64,000 nt of DNA from Mesorhizobium loti (GTDB taxonomy: Bacteria; Pseudomonadota; Alphaproteobacteria; Rhizobiales; Rhizobiaceae). Below are positions 1 to 10,017 of the stretch, in pieces. The translations under genes were made by a program, and so were the position numbers. The notes below the pieces were generated by a model that was not told where the DNA came from, searched no databases, and worked only from the letters and a program-made list of their open reading frames with translations. How positions within the stretch are numbered: the first letter of the stretch is position 1; each line of letters begins with the position of its first letter. The DNA lies in contig AP017605.1 of the NCBI GenBank assembly GCA_002356515.1, forward strand, positions 5,627,020-5,691,019. The letters run 5' to 3'.

Positions 1-1
1 G

Positions 2-469
2 AGCGACGCCATCGTCCGTATCCGAGCAGGACTGGAGCAATCCCGGGAGGGTGCGAGATCGCGCTACCTTGTTGCCCGCCTTGGCTTGGTCGGCACTTCT
101 GCCCTTTCATGGTCACTGATGCGCGACCGGGACTTGGCTGTCGCAGAAGCCGAACAGGCAGCCGAGCAGGTGGGCGATACCTGGGTGGAGAAGCTGGAGC
201 TTGCTCTTTCGGCTCCCGGTGTCGGGGATTTGGAAAGCGTTGCAGATCCCACTTTGGAACTCGCACAATCCATGCGTGCCAATGCCGGCTCAGAAGCATT
301 TCGGTCCGACGCGCGAGAATTCATATTGAAGACGATCGCGGACTTGCCGCCCGATGCCCGTGGTTTCGCCGGCAGGGACGAAGCGGGGCTCGAACAGTTT
401 CTCGACGATGTGCTTGCCGGAAGCGTCGACCTGGTCACGGCAAGGCTCAAGGCCGGTGCAACGCGATGA
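2..469 (+). CDS. YhaO-type DNA repair exonuclease, C-terminal part (5' end outside window)
   Basis: An open frame runs in from the left edge and stops at 469, giving about 155 C-terminal residues. No metallophosphatase motifs are present, because that domain would lie upstream of the window. The assignment rests on context: it overlaps by 4 bp (ATGA) the start of a YhaN-type ATPase, and YhaO (a calcineurin-like nuclease of the SbcD/Mre11 type) and YhaN are the known nuclease/ATPase pair in that arrangement. The visible part is rich in Ala, Glu and Leu and looks helical, as expected for the capping or ATPase-interacting C-terminus. The role would be DNA end processing together with the downstream gene. 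Confidence in the pairing is good; no catalytic residue can be verified here. Confidence 0.6.
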   Translation, partial: SDAIVRIRAGLEQSREGARSRYLVARLGLVGTSALSWSLMRDRDLAVAEAEQAAEQVGDTWVEKLELALSAPGVGDLESVADPTLELAQSMRANAGSEAFRSDAREFILKTIADLPPDARGFAGRDEAGLEQFLDDVLAGSVDLVTARLKAGATR

Positions 470-3400
470 GATTGCGGCGCCTTGATCTGACCCGCTACGG
501 CAAGTTCACCAACAAGGCGATCGACTTCGGAGAGAAACCGGCTTCAGGTCCCGATCTGCATATCGTTTTCGGGCTGAATGAGGCCGGTAAGTCGACGGCG
601 CTTTCCGCGTATCTTGATCTGCTGTTTGGCATCGAGGAGCGCAGCCGCTACAATTTCCTGCACGAGTACAGCTCGATGCGCATCGGCGGACTGCTCGAAT
701 TCGAGGGGAGGGCACTTGCCGTTTCCCGCACCAAAAGCCGCGGCAACTCGCTGCACGATGCCGAAGGCCGGCCACTGAGCGAGATTGCCATCTCGGCGCA
801 CCTCGCGGGCTTGTCCCGCGATGCCTACAGCAGCATGTTCTCGCTGGATGACGAGACGCTGGAAGCAGGAGGCAAGGCGATCCTTGAATCGCGTGGCGAT
901 CTCGGTAAGCTTCTCTTCACCGCCAGCGCCGGACTCGGGCATGCCAGCGATGTCTTAGCCGCATTGGAGTCGGAGGCAGACGGGCTTCACCGAAAACAGG
1001 CCCAGACCACAGAAATCGCGCTGCTGAAGAAGCGGTTCGCGGAGCTCAAGTCACGCAAGGAGACGATCGACACCTTGGCCTCGACATTCGAGGCCCTCGA
1101 GGCGGAACGGGTGGAAGCCCAGGAGAACTATGATTGCAGCCTCGCTGAACGATCGGTGTTGTCGGCGCGACTGGCTACAATCGACCGATATGTACGCGCG
1201 GCTCCGCTCCTGGCAGAAATCAGACGCAAGGCGAGCAGATTGGCTGAGTTGCCCGACATCCCGTCACCTCCCAGAACATGGAATGGCAGCATCGCGGAAT
1301 TGATCGATCAGGACGCGGGCTTAAGAACTCGTCTTCACGCAAACACCGATGAGATCGATCGGGCGAAGGCAAAGATCCAAGCAATTGCTGTCGACGACGC
1401 TGTGCTGGCGATTTCCGAACAGGTGCGCGGACTCGCCGATCGCAAGGCCCGCTATGTGTCCGCGGCCATGGATTTGCCGACCCGCAAGATGGAAGTTCAG
1501 ATGCTTGACCAAGTCGTGGCGAACTGTCTCGCCGCGCTCGGAAGAGCGGCCGAACAGGATCCGTCCCGACTCATCCTCCCAGCCTTTGTGGTCGGCACGC
1601 TTCGCAACATGGTTGAGCAACGCTCCGGCATCACGACGAGCTTGCGGATGGCCCGCGATGAGGCCGCTGCCGCGCTCGACGGGCTCAATGCTGCGCGAGG
1701 TCGCGTTGGCGAGGAGAGGGCGGTGCCCGAGCCCGCAAGAGCCAGGTTGATGGCAGCGGTGTCGGAGGCGAAGGCCAGTAGCCACACACGGGAGATAAGA
1801 GAGGCGCGCGCCTTGGAGGATGAGCGCCAAACAAAGCAGGTGGAAGCGATGCGGCGCCTCCAGCCGTGGTCCGGAGATGCGGACGCACTTTCGAAAATAT
1901 CGGTTCCGCCACCGACGCAGATGGCTGCATGGAAAGCACTGGCCGCGGATCTTCAAAGGGACAAGGCAGTCTTCTCCGAGCGACTGGCTGAGCATGAACA
2001 AAGTCGGATAGCTACTTCGTCACGCCTGGCTGCAGTCCGCGCCTCGGTCGATCTCGCCGACGATGACACAGCCGCAGCTATACGACGTGAGAGAGATCAG
2101 GCCTGGCGAAATCACCGGGCCGACCTCAAGGCCGAAACGGCAGATGTCTTTGCCGCAGCATTGGCCAGGGACGATGATGCCGACGCGGCTCGATTGGCCC
2201 ATGCGGGCGAGCTGGCTGATCTGCGCGCAATCAAGCAAAAGGCTGCCGAGACCGAGGCGGCAATAGAGCGCGTAAGCTGCCAACTCGCGGGGGTGGCCCA
2301 GCGCGCAGAAATGGCGTTCGCTGAAATCAAGCGAATGGCCAGCGCCTTGCTTGAGGATTGCCAGGCGCAGTCGCTAGACCTGCTGATCGGACTTCTCGAG
2401 GAGCGCCTTTCCGCGCGCGCTGACGCATTTGCCGCTTGGGACGAAACCCTCCTCGCACGCGCAAGGATTGAACGCGCAACAGCCGAAGGCGAGCGGATCC
2501 ATCTCGGATTGGCCTTGTCTCTTCAAAGCGTTGGAATTCAGCCGGAAGCTGGTGAGGTTCTGGAGGCAATAGTGGTCGCCGCCGACCGCTTTCTCGATAG
2601 GCAGGCGAAGGTCGACGCGGAACGTGCGGAAGCGCTGAGGAGCGTCACCGCGAAGGAAGAGGAGCTGGCCGCCAGGCGGCTCGCTGTTGAAATTGCCGAG
2701 CGGCGAGAGGGTGCATGGCAGGCCGAGGTCAAGGAAACGCTGAAGGGCACCTGGCTCGAAGAAGGCACCGCCGGGACTGGCCTCGGCAGCGTGCTCGATC
2801 AGTTGTCGGAGCTGTCAAAAGCCCTGCAGGATCGTGAGGCCATGCGTATCCGCATCCGCAAGATGGAGGCGGACAGGACTGCATTTGCTGAAGAGGTGGC
2901 CCGGCTTGGCGAGCAGGCCAGCGAGCATGCGAGCGATGAGGCGCCGGAACAAGTGAGCGTCAGGCTAACAGAACGTCTAGAGCAAGCCGAGCGTGCCCGT
3001 CAGGCGAGGGTAAATCTCCTCCTTGATGTTCAGAAATTACAAGAGGTTCGAGAGACACTGAACGCTGATGTCGCGGCACACGAGACCACAAAGCAGGAAG
3101 TGCTCGATGCCTTTGGCGTGAAAACTCTGCCGCAGGTTGCAGAGCGCGATCAACAGCTTCGTGAGCGAGACGGCCTGCAGAGCACCATGGGCGAACTTGA
3201 AGAACGACTGACGAGCGAGCTCGCCGTCGCCGACTTTACCCAAGCGCGGTCCTTGCTGGAGGGCCTTGATCTCGATGGGCTCGCAATTGAAAAGGCCGAA
3301 GTCGAGCGGCGCCTCGCCGACCTCGATGACTCACTGCAACAGCAGCTCGTCCGGCGAACCCGGGCGACCGACAAGCTCGATGCAATCGGCGCCGACAGCC

Positions 3401-3936
3401 AAGTTGCCAGGATCGATGCCGAGCGCCGCACTGTTCTTCTCGAAATCGAGGAGAAGGCAGCCCGCTACATCGAGTTGAAGCTCGGGGTGATGTCGGCGGC
3501 GAGCGCGCTCCAGGCTTATCGCGAACGTCACCGCTCTGGAATGATGAGCGAGGCGTCCGATGCCTTCGCACTGATAACGCGCGGCCAGTACACAGGCTTG
3601 ACGACCCAACCGGTAAAGGGCGGCGAGGTCCTCATCGCGACACAGCGGGATGGCCAATCGAAGGTCGCAGACGCTTTGTCGAAAGGCGCGCGTTTTCAGC
3701 TCTACTTGGCTCTACGCCTCGCCGGATATTACGAGTTTGCCATGCTCAGGCCGTCTGTTCCGTTCATTGCCGACGACATCATGGAGACTTTCGACCATCT
3801 CCGGTCGGAGGAAGTTTTCCGATTGTTCGGCGAGATGGCTAGTGTGGGCCAGGTGATTTACCTCACGCATCATCAACACCTGTGTGAGATTGCGAAGTCG
3901 GTTGTCCCTAACGTGGCCATCCACGAGCTCGGGTAA
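466..3936 (+). CDS. yhaN: YhaN-type AAA ATPase (SMC/Rad50-like)
   Basis: This is a 1,156-residue ATPase with the Rad50/SbcC layout. The N-terminus (starting MRLRRLDLTRYGKF) is typical of YhaN. A Walker A motif GLNEAGKS is at residues 36-43. The middle is long, rich in Glu, Ala, Arg and Leu, and probably a coiled coil. The C-terminus holds an ABC-like signature (LSKGARFQLYLALR) and a Walker B (FIADDIMETFD). The family works with a YhaO/SbcD-like nuclease on DNA ends. The start at 466 is chosen because it overlaps the upstream stop and because an upstream extension would not be conserved-looking. An alternative in-frame start at 109 only reads through the upstream gene. It may belong to the defence-like group that follows. 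Confidence 0.85.
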   Translation: MRLRRLDLTRYGKFTNKAIDFGEKPASGPDLHIVFGLNEAGKSTALSAYLDLLFGIEERSRYNFLHEYSSMRIGGLLEFEGRALAVSRTKSRGNSLHDAEGRPLSEIAISAHLAGLSRDAYSSMFSLDDETLEAGGKAILESRGDLGKLLFTASAGLGHASDVLAALESEADGLHRKQAQTTEIALLKKRFAELKSRKETIDTLASTFEALEAERVEAQENYDCSLAERSVLSARLATIDRYVRAAPLLAEIRRKASRLAELPDIPSPPRTWNGSIAELIDQDAGLRTRLHANTDEIDRAKAKIQAIAVDDAVLAISEQVRGLADRKARYVSAAMDLPTRKMEVQMLDQVVANCLAALGRAAEQDPSRLILPAFVVGTLRNMVEQRSGITTSLRMARDEAAAALDGLNAARGRVGEERAVPEPARARLMAAVSEAKASSHTREIREARALEDERQTKQVEAMRRLQPWSGDADALSKISVPPPTQMAAWKALAADLQRDKAVFSERLAEHEQSRIATSSRLAAVRASVDLADDDTAAAIRRERDQAWRNHRADLKAETADVFAAALARDDDADAARLAHAGELADLRAIKQKAAETEAAIERVSCQLAGVAQRAEMAFAEIKRMASALLEDCQAQSLDLLIGLLEERLSARADAFAAWDETLLARARIERATAEGERIHLGLALSLQSVGIQPEAGEVLEAIVVAADRFLDRQAKVDAERAEALRSVTAKEEELAARRLAVEIAERREGAWQAEVKETLKGTWLEEGTAGTGLGSVLDQLSELSKALQDREAMRIRIRKMEADRTAFAEEVARLGEQASEHASDEAPEQVSVRLTERLEQAERARQARVNLLLDVQKLQEVRETLNADVAAHETTKQEVLDAFGVKTLPQVAERDQQLRERDGLQSTMGELEERLTSELAVADFTQARSLLEGLDLDGLAIEKAEVERRLADLDDSLQQQLVRRTRATDKLDAIGADSQVARIDAERRTVLLEIEEKAARYIELKLGVMSAASALQAYRERHRSGMMSEASDAFALITRGQYTGLTTQPVKGGEVLIATQRDGQSKVADALSKGARFQLYLALRLAGYYEFAMLRPSVPFIADDIMETFDHLRSEEVFRLFGEMASVGQVIYLTHHQHLCEIAKSVVPNVAIHELG

Positions 3937-4294
3937 TTCAAACGGCATTGTTGCTGGCGCGTTCTCGAGATAAGTGGCATCGCCAATGACGCGTCTGATG
4001 TCGGTCATTGGGCGTTTGTGCTGGCGGAAATCGATAGCAGACATGCTGCAGTAGCGCCAAATCCTTGCGAGATCGATGGTGTCATTCAAATTCGAGGACT
4101 GTGGGGCGCGTAGGTGTTCCCGTGATTCACTGCACGTACGAGTTCGCTCCTTTCGGCAAGGCCCACAGGGGTCGCAGAACATTCCTTGAGCAACTTTGTT
4201 TGACTGTAGATTGGCGATATGGTCAAAAGCCGAAAACATTACAACGGCAGGCGAGAGTTTTCTGAATGGCGAAGATTGGGTTTCAAAAACGAGT

Positions 4295-6799
4295 ATGAGC
4301 CAGAATGCCGCTTCAACTGACAACCTGACGCATATTACTGATCTGATAGAGTGGTCATCCACGCGGGATCACAATGAGGCAGATACGCGCCACAAGGTAA
4401 TTGATACCATCCTGCATGAATTCCTAGCCTGGCCAAAGAACCGGGTGGCAACGGAGGAATACATCCGGCCTGGATTCGCGGACTACATCCTCAAAAAGGC
4501 CAACGGCGACGATCTGATATTTATCGAGGCAAAGAAGGATGGCGTGTTCTTTGAACTTCCGGCTGCGACCAATGCCGGCGAGGTATCAAGCTACATATCG
4601 ATTCAAAAGCTGCTTTCCGACCCGAACATAAATGACGCGATGGGACAGGTTCGCAGATACTGCTTTGACACAGGCTGCGAATATGCCTGTATCACGAACG
4701 GCATTCAGTGGGTGTTCTTCAAGACGTTCGAGAAGGGAAAGCGCTGGGAGACACTCTCGGCCTTTGTTGTCAGGGACCTTACGTTTTTCGCGAAAGAGTA
4801 CACGCGCGCGGTGAACGCGCTCTCATTCAAAGCGATAACGGAAAACTCATCCCTCGTTTCCCTGTTAACAAGTTCTCCTCCTAAGGACCGGCAACTCTAT
4901 TTCCCCAAAGACGATATTCCGGCCTATTCGCACACAATTACCGCCAATCGGCTCGCCGCTACCCTCCGCCCCATCATCAATCACTACTTCGGCATTATCG
5001 GAGACGACGACACAGAATTCATGGAGCGGTGCTACGTTTCACAGAGGGATTCGCAGGCGTCCTATGACGGGATGCGCACGCTTATTCACGACTCCCTTTC
5101 TCCCTACTTTCAGTCGTATGGCGTTCAGCAATTGGATGAGACCGGCAAAGGCGGACAACTTGGCGGCCGGTTGACCAAGAACATCAAGAAGGGCCGCAAA
5201 GGCGAGGTGCTGGTTCTCTTCGGCGGTAAGGGGTCAGGCAAGTCCACCTTTATCAAACGTCTATTGCACCACAACCCGCCGCGGTGGCTGAAGGACCACT
5301 CTGTGGTCGCGATAGTGGATCTCCTAAAAATACCAGAAAACATAGAGGGTATACGCGTCGCCATTTGGGATATCCTTGTACGAAGCCTCGACGTTGACCG
5401 CATACTGGAATCGGATCGCTCGGCTCTCATCGGGAAGCTGTTTTCCGATCGGTTCCTAACGGCCTCAAAACAAGAGCTATCCGGCCTGCCAAAGACCTCC
5501 GAAGCATACAATCTGCGGCTCAACAATCTGATCAGCCAATGGAAGGCGGATAAGACATACTGCGCGCGTCAGTTGGTGGATTACTGGAAAGATCGGGCCA
5601 AAGGTATAATCGTCGTTGTCGACAATACTGACCAGTATGCTGGTCCAACTCAGGATTTCTGCTTCGCATCAGCGCAGCAGATCGCGGACGAGCTTGGCTG
5701 CGTCACGCTGATTTCGATGCGTGAGGAGAGATTTTACAACTCGAAAATCCACGGTGTTTTGGACGCGTTTCAGAATGCTGGGTTCCATATCAGCTCACCC
5801 AAGCCCGCAGAGGTCTTCAAGAAGCGTCTTGCCTACACGGTCGGCCTTCTGGAGAATGAGGCGCGGCGAAGCGACTTTGTCCATGGCGCTGACAAAGCGA
5901 CGGTCGACGACTGTGGCAAATACCTCAACATTCTCTGTCGAGAGTTTATGGGTTCGACCTCGCCCCTGAACAGCTTCCTTACCGCCTGTGCGCATGGGGA
6001 TATTCGCCTGTCACTTGACCTGTTCCGAAGCTTCCTTCTGTCTGGCTACACCAATGTTGAAGAAATGCTCGCAGCCGGCACCTGGAATTTCTTAATTCAC
6101 CAGGTCATCAAGCCGGTGATGATACCGACTCGGTACTTCTACGACGAGGGGCTGAGCGATATCCCGAACATCTATCAGATTCGATACGCTCGCCACGGCT
6201 CCCATTTCACCGGGTTGCGGATCCTTCGCAAGCTGTCAAAGAACATTGACGGCTCTGCGCCGTCGTATATGTCGGTTGCCGAGTTGAAATCGTACTTCGC
6301 CGAGACATTCAACATGTTGGACGATTTCGTGAAGAATACCGACATGCTGCTCAAGCATGGGTTCGTGGAATCTAACAACAGGGTAGATGCCTATTCGGAT
6401 GACGTGGACTCGATCAAGATCACGAACTACGGGCTCTACATGTATGAAGAGCTCGCCTACGATTTCACCTATCTCGACCTGATTTGCACTGACAGTGCCG
6501 TCTTCAATGAAACTGTGAACAACTACCTCGCTGAAGCCGCTCGGCGTGAGTACGGCCTTTTCCTCAAGGGAGACCGGCTGGATCGGGTAAAGGTTCGATT
6601 GGAGCGCGTCGGCGAATACATCAACTACCTCAGATCCGAAGAGGATCGCGAGCGATCACTCTATTCGCTGGGCATGCCTGAAGCCGAAATGTTCGCGCAC
6701 AAGTCCCAGCAGACGTTCAAGGTCGCCAAGCCGCGCGTGCTTGCCAGCGCCAAGCGGCAGTCCGATATCCGCGGAAGGCGCCCTCGGGCAGGTCGATAG
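4295..6799 (+). CDS. PD-(D/E)xK nuclease domain fused to a P-loop NTPase, putative defence protein
   Basis: This protein has about 834 residues. The N-terminal third resembles the HsdR-N type restriction endonuclease fold: D63 in a GFADYIL context, then E78-A-K80 in an IFIEAK strand, giving a D...ExK active site. A Walker A motif GGKGSGKS follows at about 310-317, and a Walker B strand IIVVVDNTD at about 437-447. This suggests a STAND- or KAP-like NTPase. The C-terminal 300 residues look helical with no recognised domain. The start at 4295 (ATG) is preferred; the frame is open to a TTG at 4196. It sits between the YhaO/YhaN pair and a Shedu gene, which supports a defence role. I do not recognise a named family, and the function is inferred from domain architecture. 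Confidence 0.7.
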   Translation: MSQNAASTDNLTHITDLIEWSSTRDHNEADTRHKVIDTILHEFLAWPKNRVATEEYIRPGFADYILKKANGDDLIFIEAKKDGVFFELPAATNAGEVSSYISIQKLLSDPNINDAMGQVRRYCFDTGCEYACITNGIQWVFFKTFEKGKRWETLSAFVVRDLTFFAKEYTRAVNALSFKAITENSSLVSLLTSSPPKDRQLYFPKDDIPAYSHTITANRLAATLRPIINHYFGIIGDDDTEFMERCYVSQRDSQASYDGMRTLIHDSLSPYFQSYGVQQLDETGKGGQLGGRLTKNIKKGRKGEVLVLFGGKGSGKSTFIKRLLHHNPPRWLKDHSVVAIVDLLKIPENIEGIRVAIWDILVRSLDVDRILESDRSALIGKLFSDRFLTASKQELSGLPKTSEAYNLRLNNLISQWKADKTYCARQLVDYWKDRAKGIIVVVDNTDQYAGPTQDFCFASAQQIADELGCVTLISMREERFYNSKIHGVLDAFQNAGFHISSPKPAEVFKKRLAYTVGLLENEARRSDFVHGADKATVDDCGKYLNILCREFMGSTSPLNSFLTACAHGDIRLSLDLFRSFLLSGYTNVEEMLAAGTWNFLIHQVIKPVMIPTRYFYDEGLSDIPNIYQIRYARHGSHFTGLRILRKLSKNIDGSAPSYMSVAELKSYFAETFNMLDDFVKNTDMLLKHGFVESNNRVDAYSDDVDSIKITNYGLYMYEELAYDFTYLDLICTDSAVFNETVNNYLAEAARREYGLFLKGDRLDRVKVRLERVGEYINYLRSEEDRERSLYSLGMPEAEMFAHKSQQTFKVAKPRVLASAKRQSDIRGRRPRAGR

Positions 6800-6944
6800 C
6801 CAGACTGGGGCGCGCACTGCTTGCAGACTCCTAAATCGTCGAGCTCAAATAGCGTCTAAGATCCGTGATGCTGGAATGGGACGGCTACGGGTCAGAGAAT
6901 TATGGCTGCTCGGCAAATAGTTGGTAGCATTGCTTGGTAGTGAG

Positions 6945-8381
6945 ATGGCAACGTTCGGTCCACAATTCGGCGATGACGATAAGGGCAGGCTCGAGGTCGA
7001 GCCGCACGGTCCGGGACGGGTCGACGTGTTCTTCACGCCATCCGAAGCGCGCCTGCGCGCGGCCGGCCGCTTCGGTGATCCTACCGCCCGGGTCCTGCTT
7101 CTGCGGTTCGATGCCAAGAAGGAATCGACGACCCTCTTTCCGGTAAACACGATGCCTACATCGGGGAGTTTTCTAGGGCCGAAGCACGACCCGATCATCT
7201 CCATCGAGCTCGTTGAAGCAAATGGCCTGGCTAGCATCGTCGACGATTTCAACGACAGCGAACACTTCGTCCTGCCGACGACCGTCGACGATGTCGAGAT
7301 GTATCTGAACGAGTGCATGCCTTCCGGCTTCACCAAGGATCCGAATTTCGGGCTCGGGCTCGATCGAACCCTCACCTTCATCATCCAGGCCCTGGCGCAA
7401 ATCGATGACATCGAGCATCTGCGCCTCACCGACGCAAAGACACTCGAGGTGTCCCGATCCGAGGACGGTAAGACGTATGAGATGGGCTTTCAGCTGTTCG
7501 ATGAGCTGCGCCGCGGAGCGGGCCGCTTCGACGACAAGGCGCGCATGTCCAGCCGCAAGAAGAAGAAGCAGCTTGCCTACTCAAACTTGCTGCACCGGCT
7601 CGACAAGGATACCTTCCCGCTGAAGCTCTTCGAGCGCGAGCCCGATGAAATTGCCGAAACGATCGGCCGCACGATCGTCGATGCGAAACTGTCGGAGAAT
7701 GACCGCGCGGCCGTGGTCGGACTGGCGAAAGTCGCGGTACGCAGCTCGCTAAACACTCAGCGCGGCGCGATCATCAAGCTTCATGATGAGATCGAACTCG
7801 CGTCCATCGACGAGCTTATCGCCCATGTTGAAGCGAAGCTCGCGGTGAAGACGAGCGAGCCACAATGGCAAAAGCTTTTCGAGGCGAATCCCTTCATCCT
7901 CGATATGGCGTTCAACGTCCCTGTCCTAATGCTGCAGGGACAGGCGCATGTCGGCGGAAAAAAGCTCACCGGCGCCGGCGAGAAGATCACGGATTTCCTC
8001 TTCGCCAACCAACTCACCGACAACCTGGCGATCATCGAGATCAAGACGCCGGGTATGCCTTTGCTCTCCAGCAAAGAATATCGCAGCGGTGTTTACGGTC
8101 CATCGCCGGATCTGGTTTCGGCCGTCACTCAGGTTCTTGATCAGATAAACCACCTTCAGAGCGACATATTCAGGCTGAAGGCGCTGAACCCTGAGCACAG
8201 GATGGAGTCCTTTGGCATCAGGGGCGTACTGGTCGCCGGTGTTATTCCCGAGCCTGCGCGCAAGCGTTCGTTCGAACTGTACCGTAGCGCGCTTGCGGGC
8301 ATATCGATCATCACGTTCGACGAGCTGTTGGCCAAACTGAGGTCGCTTAGGGCGCTGCTAGCATCCGATCTGTCAGCGTAG
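6945..8381 (+). CDS. sduA: Shedu-type anti-phage nuclease (DUF4263)
   Basis: This is a 478-residue protein. The C-terminal 170 residues carry the DUF4263/Shedu pattern: a WQKLFEANPFIL segment, then D350 in ITDFLF, then E365-I-K367 in IIEIKTP, and a conserved YRSGVYGPSPDL stretch. DUF4263 proteins are PD-(D/E)xK-like nucleases that form the single-gene Shedu phage-defence system. The N-terminal half is the variable part of the family and probably senses phage or regulates the nuclease. ATG 6945 is preferred over an in-frame TTG at 6921. The spacing from the previous gene is about 145 bp, so it may have its own promoter. The catalytic motif appears intact. Confidence 0.8.
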   Translation: MATFGPQFGDDDKGRLEVEPHGPGRVDVFFTPSEARLRAAGRFGDPTARVLLLRFDAKKESTTLFPVNTMPTSGSFLGPKHDPIISIELVEANGLASIVDDFNDSEHFVLPTTVDDVEMYLNECMPSGFTKDPNFGLGLDRTLTFIIQALAQIDDIEHLRLTDAKTLEVSRSEDGKTYEMGFQLFDELRRGAGRFDDKARMSSRKKKKQLAYSNLLHRLDKDTFPLKLFEREPDEIAETIGRTIVDAKLSENDRAAVVGLAKVAVRSSLNTQRGAIIKLHDEIELASIDELIAHVEAKLAVKTSEPQWQKLFEANPFILDMAFNVPVLMLQGQAHVGGKKLTGAGEKITDFLFANQLTDNLAIIEIKTPGMPLLSSKEYRSGVYGPSPDLVSAVTQVLDQINHLQSDIFRLKALNPEHRMESFGIRGVLVAGVIPEPARKRSFELYRSALAGISIITFDELLAKLRSLRALLASDLSA

Positions 8382-8678
8382 TTGTGCCGAAAAATCTGAT
8401 TTGGCCGCGACCAGCGTCCCCTGAATGTCACACGCGACCGCCCCACCTCCCGGTAGAGTAGGGCGCTGTCAGACTGGGTGGTACAGCAATCCCGGCTAGC
8501 GGCTCGTTCGCCCTGTCGCTGAGTCGGTCGGCGGTCGCGGGTTGGTTAGGCATATGTCTCATCCGGCTCGCGATGAACCAACTACCCGCGTCTGCAACGG
8601 CATCAGGTGGGGAGCGCCTGCCTGTCCCCAACAGGCTGATAGGGGTATAATCCGGTCACAAGCACGGGGGCTCGTTCA

Positions 8679-9323
8679 ATGGCGGAACAATCAAAAAAGA
8701 AGAAGACGCAGATCGCTATCCTCGGATGGGGATCGCTCATCTGGGATGTGCGGCCTGAATTCGACAATTATCACGACGAATGGCTACCTGACGGCCCGGT
8801 CCTACCGCTGGAGTTCTCACGAATATCGGAAAGCCGCAAAGGCGCACTTACCCTCGTGATTGACCCGCAGAACGGCGCGCCCTGCACCTCAGCCTATGCC
8901 CTCAGCACACGCAGCAATCCCGATGATGCGATTGCCGATCTGCGCTGCCGCGAAGGCACGATTATGAGAAGGATCGGCTTCTACTTTCGTGATGGAAGTC
9001 GGCGCTGCGAACCGCCTGTGCCCGACACCATCGCCCCCTGGGCCGACGGCAAAGGATACGATGTCGTGATCTGGACCGGCCTGCCGAGCAATTTCAGGGA
9101 CGAGGCCGGCAAGGCCTTCTCGGTTGTGGAGGCAATTAGTCACCTGCAGGCATTGACGGCCGAAGGCAAGGGGATGGCGGCCGCCTATGTATGGAGCGCA
9201 CCGGATTTGGTTCGGACTCCGCTGCGGACCGTCCTGCAGATAGCGCCTTGGTTCCCCGCTCCCGCAATCCCTGACGATGCGGCCGAAGCTGATGCAGAAC
9301 CGCCGACCGCGCCACCTACCTGA
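8679..9323 (+). CDS. Gamma-glutamylcyclotransferase-fold protein
   Basis: This is a 214-residue protein. The N-terminal motif ILGWGSLIW (residues about 13-21) is the Y/W-G-S-L-like signature of the gamma-glutamylcyclotransferase (GGCT/BtrG) fold, where it forms the substrate-binding loop. The rest contains short conserved-looking stretches (YDVVIWTGLPSNF), and the C-terminal tail is rich in Ala, Pro and Asp and probably disordered. Such proteins are often found as stand-alone genes in defence or mobile regions, where their reaction is unknown. It follows the Shedu gene by 300 bp on the same strand. Cyclotransferase activity is not demonstrated by the sequence, and only the fold is suggested. 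Confidence 0.65.
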   Translation: MAEQSKKKKTQIAILGWGSLIWDVRPEFDNYHDEWLPDGPVLPLEFSRISESRKGALTLVIDPQNGAPCTSAYALSTRSNPDDAIADLRCREGTIMRRIGFYFRDGSRRCEPPVPDTIAPWADGKGYDVVIWTGLPSNFRDEAGKAFSVVEAISHLQALTAEGKGMAAAYVWSAPDLVRTPLRTVLQIAPWFPAPAIPDDAAEADAEPPTAPPT

Positions 9324-10017
9324 CCCTTCTTCTCAAATCATCATCTCGCTCCTTACGCCTCGACCGCTCCCGGCCTCCCTTCCTCTCCGCCCGCGATATG
9401 GACGGCGCCGGTGCCCCGTCGCCACTGCCATCCCTGCCATCCTTCAACCCACCACCGGCAGTCCGCGCAAAATCCCCCGCCAGATTGTGTCCGGTATCTT
9501 GGATTTGATGCTACAAAAGGTCGGTCCGCTGTCGGCCCGTTCCAGCCATTGCTAATGATCACAGAGGAATGGGCAGGCCTATTGACGTCAAAGGCACACA
9601 ACCCCCTCTCAACGTTCGCCTTTTGTGCCTAGAAAGTCGCATAATTGGCAGTGTGGAACTTCAGTGCTGCCTCGGCTGCCCTGCGCGCTCGACGTTTTGG
9701 TCGATCTGTCATCGCCGAACTACAGCGGGGGCGGCCCCGTCCATAGCGTGCTGTCTTGCGATTGGTCGAGCTCGCCAAGAACATGCGAAGGGAGTACAAG
9801 ACCGGGATGCGCGAGGGGAGCGTTGCTTCACGAGCCATGCTCGCCTGGCTGACGCGCGATCGCTTGCCGGAGAAAGCGTCGCAGGAGCGACGCGTCAGGG
9901 AGCATTCCCGGCGCTGACCATGCCGCGGATCGCCTTCACGCTAGAAACCGCGTTTCAGGGGCACATTGGCACCATAGGGTCAGACCCCAAGCCTGGTTAC
10001 GCGTCAGGACCTCGTAT
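9324..10017. other. About 700 bp without a recognisable gene
   Basis: Short open frames are present on both strands but none has recognisable motifs or a convincing start. The sequence lies between the defence-like block and a series of truncated minus-strand genes, so it is probably worn junction DNA left by insertions and deletions. Confidence 0.5.

Noticed and set aside
109..465. N-terminal extension of the YhaN gene to a start at 109
   Set aside because: It reads through the upstream nuclease gene in another frame; the internal start at 466 begins with the typical family N-terminus and overlaps the upstream stop.
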